From Spirochaetales bacterium (GTDB taxonomy: Bacteria; Spirochaetota; Spirochaetia; DTKZ01): 12,374 nt of DNA. A program made the translations under genes and the position numbers. Location: assembly GCA_031280945.1 (NCBI GenBank), contig JAITGB010000164.1:1-12374 (forward strand), given 5' to 3'. Positions within the stretch are counted from its first letter, which is position 1; each line of letters opens with the position of its first letter. Below, one piece after another: positions 6,073 through 12,374 of this stretch. The notes below the pieces were generated by a model, which did no database searches, was not told the DNA's origin, and saw nothing but the letters and a program-made list of their open reading frames with translations.

Positions 6073-7201
6073 AACTTTTTTCCCCCCGTATAAAGGCAAG
6101 AATAATGTCCGCGCACAGACCCGCAGCATCTTTTCCCTGCGTACCCGCAAAAAGCCGAATAGCCCCCCGCATCTTTTCCCTCTCCTCCTCCTTGAGGAGT
6201 ACCGAAAGAGCCGCCGTAAATTCCTCCGGCCTTATGGACTTGCCGGAAAGAACCCTCGCCGCCCCCAGGCTCTCAAAAAGAGCAGCGTTTCTCACCTGGT
6301 CTCCCCGCGTAGCCTCCCCCCGCAGGGGAATAAGCAGCGCGGGCTTTTGGGCTGCGATAAACTCCCACAAAGACCCAGCCCCCGCGCGGGAGACAACGCT
6401 AGAGGCCGCCGCAAGAAGAGCCGGCAGCTCCGAAAAAAAATACCGCGCCGCGAAGTACCCCTTTTGAGGAAGAGCCTCGTATTCAGCCCCCGTCTGATGA
6501 ACAACATCCCAGTTTGCAAGAAGAACATCAAGAGAATCCCTCACAAGAAAGTTAAGCTCCCGCGCCCCCAGAGAACCCCCCAAAACCAAAAGAATGGGCT
6601 TGTCCCCCGAAAAACCGCACAGCCTCCTTCCCTCCTCAGCCTCCCCCGAAAAAAACTCCTCCCGGACAGGATTACCCGTTACCGTAAGTTTCCCGCGGAA
6701 GCTCACCGGAAAATGCCCGCAGGACTCCTCGTAGGGAACGCACACCGCACGGACAAAAGGACACGCCATCAGTGTCGCAAGCCCCGGGTCAAGGTCCGAC
6801 TCGTGGGCCACAACAGGAACGCGCAGAAGCCAGGCCGCGAACACAGGAGGAAAACTCACATACCCCCCCTTGGAAAAAACCAAACAGGGCCGCCGCCTCG
6901 CAAAAAGAAAAAACGCCGCAAAAATCCCCGCAAGAACGCAGAAAGCGTCCGTACAGTTTCGCAGGGAAAAATTCCGCCGCAGCTTCCCCGAAGGAATACC
7001 CGCATAGGGAATACCCGCCTCCGCCAGAATCCCCCTCTCAACCCCGCCCCTTGAGCCCACCCAGAGAATATCGCCGTCCCAGACCCCCTTCAATTTTTTT
7101 ATAACAGCAAGCCCCGGGTACACATGACCCCCGGTTCCGCCGCCCGTAAAAACAACAAGAGGAGCCCTCGCCTTTCTTCGTTCCGTTTCTTGTTTCGGCA
7201 T
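6062..7201 (-). CDS. murG: MurG, lipid II synthase (N-acetylglucosaminyltransferase)
   Basis: From the ATG at 7201 the product has 379 residues, the usual MurG size. It transfers GlcNAc from UDP-GlcNAc to lipid I on the inner face of the cytoplasmic membrane. The N-terminal domain shows the glycine-rich GGGTGGHVYPGLAV and the acceptor-side segment HESDLDPGLA. The linker has TGNPVR. The C-terminal domain has GGSLGA, the UDP-binding SRAGAGSLWEF and a GDQ motif. The acceptor segment reads HESD rather than the HEQN common elsewhere, a moderate variation. An in-frame GTG at 7210 is a possible alternative start; neither start has a clear ribosome binding site. It is the first gene of the operon and diverges from an exported protein gene across 27 bases, so both promoters must share that space. 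Confidence 0.95.
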   Translation of the reverse strand: MPKQETERRKARAPLVVFTGGGTGGHVYPGLAVIKKLKGVWDGDILWVGSRGGVERGILAEAGIPYAGIPSGKLRRNFSLRNCTDAFCVLAGIFAAFFLFARRRPCLVFSKGGYVSFPPVFAAWLLRVPVVAHESDLDPGLATLMACPFVRAVCVPYEESCGHFPVSFRGKLTVTGNPVREEFFSGEAEEGRRLCGFSGDKPILLVLGGSLGARELNFLVRDSLDVLLANWDVVHQTGAEYEALPQKGYFAARYFFSELPALLAAASSVVSRAGAGSLWEFIAAQKPALLIPLRGEATRGDQVRNAALFESLGAARVLSGKSIRPEEFTAALSVLLKEEEREKMRGAIRLFAGTQGKDAAGLCADIILAFIRGEKSFES

Positions 7202-7218
7202 GGAAAACACTGTATACT
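7190..7218 (+). promoter_or_regulatory. Possible promoter of the divergent exported-protein gene
   Basis: On the plus strand TTGTTT (7190-7195) is followed after 17 bases by TATACT (7213-7218). A transcript from here would start around 7225, only a few bases before the ATG at 7229, so the mRNA would be nearly leaderless; no ribosome binding site is seen before this ATG. The site overlaps the murG start region on the other strand. The -35 match is weak. Confidence 0.4.
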
Positions 7219-7228
7219 ACCACACATT

Positions 7229-8065
7229 ATGAAGCATATCTACGCAGTCTTGCAGCCGCTTCCGGCCCTGTTTCTCCTCGCCTCATCGCTCCTCCTTCCC
7301 GCGGCGAACCTCGCCGCCCAGAACGTAAAACGGCCCCTCCCCCCCGACTTGGTAGTAAAACTTCGCCTCCGGTACAGCCTCTCCGGGGAAATCTGCGCCT
7401 CGCTCCGCGAAAAAGGCGAAGCCTCGCGTTTTCAGGACAGCACCTTCTCCTCCCTTATACTGCCTGACCCCCAGCTTGCGATGAGCCTTCTTGCGGACAT
7501 GAAAAAACTCAGCGCCGTGCTTCTCGTCGAAGCCCTCTTTGTCATTCCCGTCGAAGAAGGCATCACGAGCCAGGAAAAATTCCGCCTGAACATTTACAAC
7601 GTACTGCACAAAATAAACACAATGAAGGGCCTGCAATACTATTCGGCGACCAACAATAAAATGCAGACAATGTTTAACGACTCCTACGTTATAGCGAACC
7701 CCGACTCCAGAACCCCCCTGCCCAACCCCATAGCCCAGAGCATACCCGCGCGGGACACAATCTACGTGTATCAGGACGACACCCGCTTCGGCGAAAACAC
7801 CTACGAAGCCTCCTACCGCTATACCGGCAGCTTCCATCTCTCCATGAAAAACCTCACGACGATGTACTACGGCATAGTTCCCATTGTGGGGGCCCAAAAA
7901 ATGCGCATGGATATAATTATCCTCCCCGCAGATGACCACCTTCTTTTTTACAGTTGTATAGGAGCCGATGCCCTTACGTTTTTCGGCCTTGAAAAAAGAG
8001 CCCTCCCCAGCTTCTCCAACAGAATATACGCTCTTTTCTCATGGTTTATGCAGAATTTATTTTAA
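7229..8065 (+). CDS. Exported protein of unknown function, probably DUF6675
   Basis: The ATG at 7229 gives a 278-residue protein with a clear signal peptide: positive MKH, a hydrophobic core (ALFLLASSLLL) and a likely cleavage after LAA near residue 30. The frame is open further upstream but that part overlaps murG and lacks a signal peptide, so it is not used. The mature part has no membrane segment until perhaps the C-terminal RIYALFSWFM. Conserved-looking stretches are LLVEALFVIP, INTMKGLQYYSATNNKMQ, SYRYTGSFHLSMKN and MRMDIIILPADDHLLFYSCIG. I recall this pattern in treponemal proteins of the DUF6675 family, but this is memory, not a search. No catalytic motif is apparent. It is the only plus-strand gene of the core region and converges on the SH3b gene with a 21-base gap. 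Confidence 0.8.
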   Translation: MKHIYAVLQPLPALFLLASSLLLPAANLAAQNVKRPLPPDLVVKLRLRYSLSGEICASLREKGEASRFQDSTFSSLILPDPQLAMSLLADMKKLSAVLLVEALFVIPVEEGITSQEKFRLNIYNVLHKINTMKGLQYYSATNNKMQTMFNDSYVIANPDSRTPLPNPIAQSIPARDTIYVYQDDTRFGENTYEASYRYTGSFHLSMKNLTTMYYGIVPIVGAQKMRMDIIILPADDHLLFYSCIGADALTFFGLEKRALPSFSNRIYALFSWFMQNLF

Positions 8066-8086
8066 CACATACTTTAATTTCAGAGC

Positions 8087-8479
8087 CTACTGAATCACGC
8101 CGCCCCTCTCCGCGTCCTGCCGTGAGTGGTGGAATTCCAGATGGCTGCCAAAGACCCAGCCCCGTATTCCGTCCGCGGAAATCTCGTACCAGTAGTTCGA
8201 CTCACCGTCAAACATCTCAGAGTAGGCTGTCTTTGAAAGAATCTCAACGACAGAAGCATTGCCCAGGTGGCCCACAATCTCCGCCCCGCCCTGGGGCCGC
8301 GAACGCACGCCAAGATAGGGCGAAGACACAGTGCCCCAGTTGGCCTGGAGCGAGAGAACCGGAGTCGTAGGCATCTTGATTGCGGAAATCGCCTCCTCCC
8401 GCGAACAGCGAGGGGCGCATACAAAAACAAAAAGAACAGCAGCGGAAAAGAGGATTCTCCCCCGGTTAAATAAATTCAC
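8087..8479 (-). CDS. Secreted or lipid-anchored bacterial SH3-domain protein
   Basis: The gene starts with GTG at 8479, preceded by GAGGGG, and overlaps the symporter gene by 14 bases. The 130-residue product has a signal sequence (NRGRILFSAAVLFVFVC). Cys21 and Cys25 follow, either of which might be lipidated, although neither has a standard small residue at -1. A single bacterial SH3 (SH3b) domain covers about residues 50-118. It shows the typical LGVRSRPQGGAEIVGHL start and the YWYEISADGIRGWVFGSHLEF end. Such domains often bind peptidoglycan peptides. No enzymatic domain is attached, so it may be a binding or scaffold protein in the periplasm. Its coupling to the symporter gene suggests co-expression. 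Confidence 0.8.
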   Translation of the reverse strand: MNLFNRGRILFSAAVLFVFVCAPRCSREEAISAIKMPTTPVLSLQANWGTVSSPYLGVRSRPQGGAEIVGHLGNASVVEILSKTAYSEMFDGESNYWYEISADGIRGWVFGSHLEFHHSRQDAERGGVIQ

Positions 8480-9698
8480 GGCGCCCCTCGTCCTCAGAAA
8501 ATTTCATGGCGTCCGCCGCAAGACAGGTAACAAAAGAAGCCGAAACAATATCAAGAAAAGCCCCTATGCCCACAAGCATAACCGAAACAGGCCGTATAAT
8601 GAGAAAAGCCTCCTCCATCCCCTTTCCGTACAAAGCAGAAAGAGCCGCAAGCCCCACAAGACTACCCGCCCCCGGCACAGCCCCCAAAAGAAGGGAGATG
8701 CCAAAACTCTGGGCAATAATCCACAGAACCTGCAAAAACCCAATCTCAAGGCTTGAGTAGGCGCGCAGGACAACCACAAACGAAACAGCGCTTACCATAG
8801 CGCTCCCCCCCCGGAAAAAAACCGCAAGAAAAGGAGAGGCGACCGCCGAAACCTTCCAGGGAACCCCCAAAACCTCCTTCCCGTGCCGCACGAGAAGCCC
8901 CAAACTAAAGTACACGTCTCCAGAGAGAAAAGCCCCAAGAGCCGGAGCAAGCTGGGCGTACATCCAGCGTAAAGGCTTTTTCTTCCCCTTAAGGAAATAC
9001 AGAATAAGCGGAAAAACCACAAAGCTCGCGGCAAGAGAAAAAAGGGCGCACACAAGAAACGGCCCCGCAAACTGCCCCAGGTCCGTTACCTTCCGGAGCT
9101 CCAGAACAAGAAAAGCCGAAAGAACCGCGCAGCCGATAAAAAGAAATTCCGTAATAAAACTGCTCATCCTGTAAAAAAGCAGGGAAAGCGAACCTGCAAT
9201 CTCCACAAGGGGACGAAAAATCCGCCTGTCATAGGTCAGACACAAACCAAAGAACACCGCGAAAACCGCAAGAGGCAAAAGAAAATCGCCCGAATCAGTA
9301 AAAACAGTAAAAAGATTCTGCGGAAAAACCCGCAAGAGAAGCTCCCCCGCACGAGGAGCCGCAAGGGCAACCTGATTCTCAATGCTGATGGATACCCTCC
9401 CCGGCATAAAAAAAAGAGCGCACAGCACCCCAAAAGTTATAACGCCAAGAGACGTAAGGGCCGCGTAGAAAATTACGCGGAGGTACACCCGAAAAAGCCG
9501 CCTCTCCAGACACAGCTCATACACGCTCACAATCAAACTGAAAAGCACCAAAGGCAAAACAGCGTAGCGGCCCACGCGCACCGCAAGGCCCGAAAGAAAC
9601 TCAAGGAACCCCGAAGACGAACCAAAAGAAGCAGGCAGATACAGGCCGCACACAAGGCCAATAACCGCGCCGATGCACATCTTGAACCAAATCTTCAT
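8466..9698 (-). CDS. Divergent SDF-family (dicarboxylate/amino acid:cation) symporter
   Basis: The 410-residue membrane protein has the length and hydrophobic profile of the SDF/DAACS family (about eight membrane helices plus two re-entrant hairpins). The second hairpin motif is kept (VPGAGSLVGLAAL, 341-353). Other substrate and sodium motifs are changed. The serine-rich first hairpin is SGDVYFS (259-265), the NMDGT segment is FFRGGSAM (294-301), and the helix 8 motif D-x2-RT-x2-N-x3-D reads from Asp383 with Ser386, Ala387, Val390 and Ala394. The Arg that binds acidic side chains and the Asn and Asp of a sodium site are therefore absent. The substrate is unlikely to be glutamate or aspartate. 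The ATG has GGGAG six bases upstream and overlaps the SDR-like stop as ATGA. Confidence 0.8.
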   Translation of the reverse strand: MKIWFKMCIGAVIGLVCGLYLPASFGSSSGFLEFLSGLAVRVGRYAVLPLVLFSLIVSVYELCLERRLFRVYLRVIFYAALTSLGVITFGVLCALFFMPGRVSISIENQVALAAPRAGELLLRVFPQNLFTVFTDSGDFLLPLAVFAVFFGLCLTYDRRIFRPLVEIAGSLSLLFYRMSSFITEFLFIGCAVLSAFLVLELRKVTDLGQFAGPFLVCALFSLAASFVVFPLILYFLKGKKKPLRWMYAQLAPALGAFLSGDVYFSLGLLVRHGKEVLGVPWKVSAVASPFLAVFFRGGSAMVSAVSFVVVLRAYSSLEIGFLQVLWIIAQSFGISLLLGAVPGAGSLVGLAALSALYGKGMEEAFLIIRPVSVMLVGIGAFLDIVSASFVTCLAADAMKFSEDEGRREFI

Positions 9699-10354
9699 TT
9701 ATTTCTCCCAAACGAAAACAGGCCCGGCTTTCCCGAAAACTTCACCCACTTCCGGGCCGACTTCTCCGTCTTCGATGAAGCGCCCATAAGAAACCGGGAA
9801 AAAGCCCTCTCCTCCCCAAAAGCCTCGTGGCCGTACATAACAAAAGGCTCATTTTTATACTGGGCGAACAAAGCCGCGGCAAAAGAGCGGAAAGCCCCCG
9901 AAGCCGCAGCCTGAAGCGGCGAAAGCCCCTCCGCCGCGCCCCCGGAGAGGACAAAAGTCAAAGCCCCCCGGCCCTGCCTCCTGAAGACAGTAAAAATCTC
10001 CCGCGCAAGAAAAGGAAAACCCTTCATGCCCCCGTCAACCGCGCCCTCAATATCCGCGCACGACATCTCGTGGAATTCCCTGCCCCCCGGCGCAGCCGAA
10101 AAAACAAAAAACACCTCGTCCAGCTCCCCGCAGACCGTAAGAGCCCCCGTAACAACAGACTTCGCCGAAACAGGCGAGCGCGCGTTCCACGGAACATACA
10201 CAAGATTCCTCTGCTCCGCATCAGGCAAAGCCCCCTCGCCGCCCCGCGCCAGAGCCGTTACAACCCCGCCGCCCAGCCCAAGAGCCTCCTGCGTCATCTC
10301 AAGCACAAGAGAACTCTCTATCCCCGCGAGAAAAACATTCCCCATGCCGCCCAT
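9695..10354 (-). CDS. SDR-like Rossmann-fold protein lacking the catalytic residues
   Basis: From the ATG at 10354 (another is at 10345) the product has 219 residues. The fold resembles short-chain dehydrogenases. It has a start strand and loop VFLAGIESSLVLEMTQEALGLGGGVVTALAR, a SAAPGG segment (86-91) where the family has NNAG, and LSGGAAEGLSPLQAAASGAFRSFAAALFA where the catalytic Ser-Tyr-Lys are expected. Tyr and Lys are replaced by Ala and Gly at about 149-154, and the dinucleotide loop is not a clean TGxxxGIG, so oxidoreductase activity is doubtful. A binding or regulatory role is possible. The frame is open another 75 codons upstream, but that part is translated repeat sequence and is left out. 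It is translationally coupled to the symporter. No strong ribosome binding site is seen. Confidence 0.65.
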   Translation of the reverse strand: MGGMGNVFLAGIESSLVLEMTQEALGLGGGVVTALARGGEGALPDAEQRNLVYVPWNARSPVSAKSVVTGALTVCGELDEVFFVFSAAPGGREFHEMSCADIEGAVDGGMKGFPFLAREIFTVFRRQGRGALTFVLSGGAAEGLSPLQAAASGAFRSFAAALFAQYKNEPFVMYGHEAFGEERAFSRFLMGASSKTEKSARKWVKFSGKPGLFSFGRNK

Positions 10355-10425
10355 AGTAAACCAAAAACCCCTATTTTGCCTACCTGTAATGCGGGGCTCT
10401 CTATATACTTTTTTTGAAGATTCAT

Positions 10426-10555
10426 GGCGCCTTTTTTGCCGCTGTGCGGCAAAAAACCGGGCTATCCGCTCCAATTCCTCAAAAAGCCTTCGGCTTTTCT
10501 GCGGGATTTCCGCTTCTATCCCTTGCGCCCTATGGGCTTTTTGCGCTTCGCGCAA
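10426..10555 (-). repeat. Mosaic hairpin repeat, copy A, upstream of the SDR-like gene
   Basis: The gap 10355-10595 holds a chain of hairpins. They are TTTTTTGCCGC / GCGGCAAAAAA (10432-10456, 11-bp stem), AAAAGCC / GGCTTTT (10482-10498), GGGAT / ATCCC (10503-10522), GCCC / GGGC (10527-10537) and TTGCGC / GCGCAA (10541-10555). The constant blocks at 10461-10480 and 10498-10520 match copy C exactly in reverse orientation. GGCGCC with T6 (10426-10437), A6 with CCGGGCT (10451-10463) and ATCCCTTGCGC (10518-10528) match copy B. Its minus-strand reading, AQGIEAEIPQ followed by EELERIARFF, is open and in frame with the SDR-like protein. Confidence 0.85.
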
Positions 10556-10595
10556 TTTTATTTTGTATAGTAGCGGCAAATGCAGTCGCCCTGGT

Positions 10596-11801
10596 TTACA
10601 GAAACTGTTTAAGAAGCAGATAGTACAAGCTGACTAGAACAAGCAGGCTGATAATAACAGGCAGGTTTTTTTTCACCAGGCTTCCCAGGGGAACATTAAA
10701 ATAATCAGCAATAATCGGCAGGCATATATGGGTAGGAGAAATTTGCATGGCGCAGTACCCTGCGCTCATCAGCAGTATAAACAGGGGAACTCCTTCTCCG
10801 CTGCCCGCCGCAAACGCCATTGGCAGAACCACCACATTGACAGCCTGCTGGCCGCTTATAATAGTCCCAAAAAAAATTATCAGGGTATAGATGACAAACG
10901 AAGGAAGCGGCAGTTTGGAAAACGTTTCCGGCAGGGTACTTAAAACATCTGCAGAGATTAAAAGGTCCTTGAATATCATGATGCACACCGTACTTAGCAG
11001 CAGCTTTTTTTCAAAAGCTGATATAAAAATGCTCTTTAATTCACTCCGGCTAAAGCGCTCAATAAAAATATTGATAATCACAATGCCTATTACGGTGAGG
11101 TAAACCGGTGATTTAAAGACAGTAACCAGCGCCACAATCACAAAAAGGGTCCACAGACTTTTGAAAAAGGCCAGAATCTCTTTTGCTTTGTTTCCTCCCG
11201 CTGGACAGCCGGTATGCTCGGGTACTTTGCGCAGATAGAAAACAAAGCCCAGGCTGATGATTACTATCACCACCGGAATCATTCCCAGCAAAAAAGAAGA
11301 CAGGGCAACGCCGGCAAGTTCGACCCCAATGATGATGCCGGGAAAAGTAGGCAGAAAACTTTCTGGAACATGGCGGTAATAAGATGAAACAAACGTTTTT
11401 TCTTCGGCGTCGAGGGAATCACCGGCGCTCTTCTCAACGATTGCTCCCGCGATAGTTACAACCCCCGCCGCCGGCAGCATTCCAATCATCATAGGAGCCA
11501 GAGAAGCATTGATTCTGCGGTTGTTAAAAATCCCGTTAAGCGCTTCCTGGGCGCGAATGAGTTTTTCCCGCTTTTCCAGCATCCGCTGAAGAAAGGTGAT
11601 GGCATAAAAAGCGAATACTGTTGTTATGGTCAACTTGCTGAAAAGGGCCCTGAGGGCAAGATACAGCGATGCTGCAGGTTCCAGCCGAAATACAAAGACT
11701 ACGGCAATGCTTGCCACAATCAGCGCTAGTGAAAGCTGGCGGCTTACTTTAAAGGCCGCAATCATTAAAACAAAAACACCTAAAAGCTTGAGTAATTCCA
11801 T
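10596..11801 (-). CDS. DUF401-family integral membrane protein
   Basis: The 401-residue protein has about ten hydrophobic membrane segments. It carries stretches I associate with the DUF401 family (ion-transporter-like): MMIGMLPAAGVVTIAGAIVEKSA near residue 105-125, SYYRHVPESFLPTFPGIIIG at about 140-160, and GYCAMQISPTHICLPIIADYF near the C terminus. It is probably a secondary transporter of the inner membrane, but the substrate is not known and cannot be inferred here. The ATG at 11801 is preceded by a weak GGAA. The gene lies downstream of an amino-acid permease with an inverted repeat between, so it may be a separate transcript. Codon use is less G-skewed than in the genes at 4200-10350, which may reflect a different history. 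Confidence 0.85.
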   Translation of the reverse strand: MELLKLLGVFVLMIAAFKVSRQLSLALIVASIAVVFVFRLEPAASLYLALRALFSKLTITTVFAFYAITFLQRMLEKREKLIRAQEALNGIFNNRRINASLAPMMIGMLPAAGVVTIAGAIVEKSAGDSLDAEEKTFVSSYYRHVPESFLPTFPGIIIGVELAGVALSSFLLGMIPVVIVIISLGFVFYLRKVPEHTGCPAGGNKAKEILAFFKSLWTLFVIVALVTVFKSPVYLTVIGIVIINIFIERFSRSELKSIFISAFEKKLLLSTVCIMIFKDLLISADVLSTLPETFSKLPLPSFVIYTLIIFFGTIISGQQAVNVVVLPMAFAAGSGEGVPLFILLMSAGYCAMQISPTHICLPIIADYFNVPLGSLVKKNLPVIISLLVLVSLYYLLLKQFL

Positions 11802-11819
11802 GAATTTTGTTCCAAAAGT

Positions 11820-11867
11820 AAACCGGTTCCATGCGGCCCTAAGTCCAGGGAATCATGGAACCGGTTT
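11820..11867. terminator. 14-bp inverted repeat, probable terminator after the permease gene
   Basis: AAACCGGTTCCATG (11820-11833) and CATGGAACCGGTTT (11854-11867) are perfect inverted arms around 20 bases. Inside the loop CCCT and AGGG can pair as well. On the minus strand it follows the permease stop by 21 bases and is followed by ACTTTTGG, a short T run. It may therefore end the permease transcript. The CCGG-centred arms could also be an operator for the DUF401 gene, whose start lies 18 bases beyond. Confidence 0.5.
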
Positions 11868-11888
11868 GGCTTTTACAAGAAATACCGG

Positions 11889-12374
11889 TTAATTATCCCA
11901 CACACTCGCGGTAATTTTGATGTCCGGCGATTTGCTGCGAATTAATCCAAAGGCGCAGCAGCCAATAGTTACAATGATGCTTACAATAGCTATAGTCGGA
12001 GTAAGAGCCCTTACGGAATAAATAAAAAGCGCAATCTGGGCAAACAGCGACAAGGTAACAATCACATAGTAAAGGCTGGTTGGAACGTGAAGCCAGGACT
12101 TCTTCCACGCTTCAGGAAACTTTGACGGCAGCCTGTAGTAGGCATAAATATACAGAAAGGATTTAAGGGCATTGAACAAAAGAATGTTGCTGGTAATCAT
12201 GTTGACATTGAATTTCAAAAGCATGGGGATAAGGCCCAAAATCCATATCAGGGTCAAGATTTTCCAGGGAGCGCCGAACCGGTTGACAGACGCAAATGAT
12301 TTGGGAAACCAGCCGTCAGCGCAGGAACGCTGCACAGGAATAAACAGAGATGGTATATTGGAATTCATCGTCGT
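11889..12374 (-). CDS. APC-type amino-acid permease, C-terminal part
   Basis: The frame is open to the right edge, so the N terminus is outside the window. The visible 161 residues hold the segment VQRSCADGWFPKSFASVN, which matches the cytoplasmic R..ADG.LP..FA.VN motif between late helices of APC-superfamily amino-acid permeases. About four hydrophobic segments follow (LTLIWILGLIPMLL, LFNALKSFLYIYAYY, YVIVTLSLFAQIALFIYSV, TIAIVSIIVTIGCCAFGLI). The protein would sit in the inner membrane and move amino acids. The internal Met at 12368 is not the true start. The substrate cannot be judged from this part. Confidence 0.8.
   Translation of the reverse strand, partial: TTMNSNIPSLFIPVQRSCADGWFPKSFASVNRFGAPWKILTLIWILGLIPMLLKFNVNMITSNILLFNALKSFLYIYAYYRLPSKFPEAWKKSWLHVPTSLYYVIVTLSLFAQIALFIYSVRALTPTIAIVSIIVTIGCCAFGLIRSKSPDIKITASVWDN

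Noticed and set aside
7124..7228. Upstream in-frame start for the exported-protein gene
   Set aside because: It would overlap murG and place the signal peptide inside the protein.
1..12374. Sigma-54 (-24/-12) promoter near the regulator genes
   Set aside because: No TGGCAC with a properly spaced TTGC was seen by eye; TGGCA-like words near 625 lack the second element.
1..12374. CRISPR array, tRNA or rRNA genes
   Set aside because: No regularly spaced direct repeats and no recognisable tRNA or rRNA sequence were found by reading both strands; no software search was possible.

Overview
The window looks like chromosomal DNA of a treponeme-type spirochaete with a balanced GC content. The main reason is the gene order murG - cvpA - clamp-loader delta' - PAS histidine kinase - NtrC-type response regulator. 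As I recall, this matches the order around TP0519-TP0523 in Treponema pallidum (from memory, not searched). A sequence-level DUF6675-like exported protein and VapBC-like toxin-antitoxin genes of a style common in Treponema fit too. I cannot name a species.

Layout. Bases 1-1660 are accessory DNA. They hold the start of an IS4-like transposase running off the left edge with a frame break in an A8 run, a G13 tract, an AT-rich spacer with short repeats, an imperfect 33-bp inverted repeat, a PIN-toxin/antitoxin pair with a truncated toxin, and a hairpin-rich repeat (copy C). Bases 1667-7201 are a tightly packed minus-strand operon: murG (lipid II synthesis), cvpA-like membrane protein, holB-like clamp-loader subunit, atoS-like kinase and atoC-like sigma-54 activator. 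Most junctions overlap. The exception is a 160-base gap between cvpA and holB that holds repeat copy B. A plus-strand exported protein of unknown function (7229-8065) diverges from murG across only 27 bases.

Bases 8087-10354 are a second minus-strand cluster read in the order SDR-like protein, SDF-family symporter, secreted SH3b protein, with overlapping junctions. The first two are divergent: the SDR-like protein lacks the catalytic Tyr and Lys, and the symporter lacks residues that bind acidic amino acids and sodium in the family. Repeat copy A lies just upstream. The right end carries a DUF401 membrane protein and the C-terminal part of an APC-type amino-acid permease, separated by a long inverted repeat.

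The most interesting signal is the mosaic hairpin repeat present three times (about 1338-1641, 5479-5575 and 10426-10555). Its blocks are conserved, its hairpin arms vary, and all copies are open in the same reading frame. I found no CRISPR array, tRNA or rRNA.
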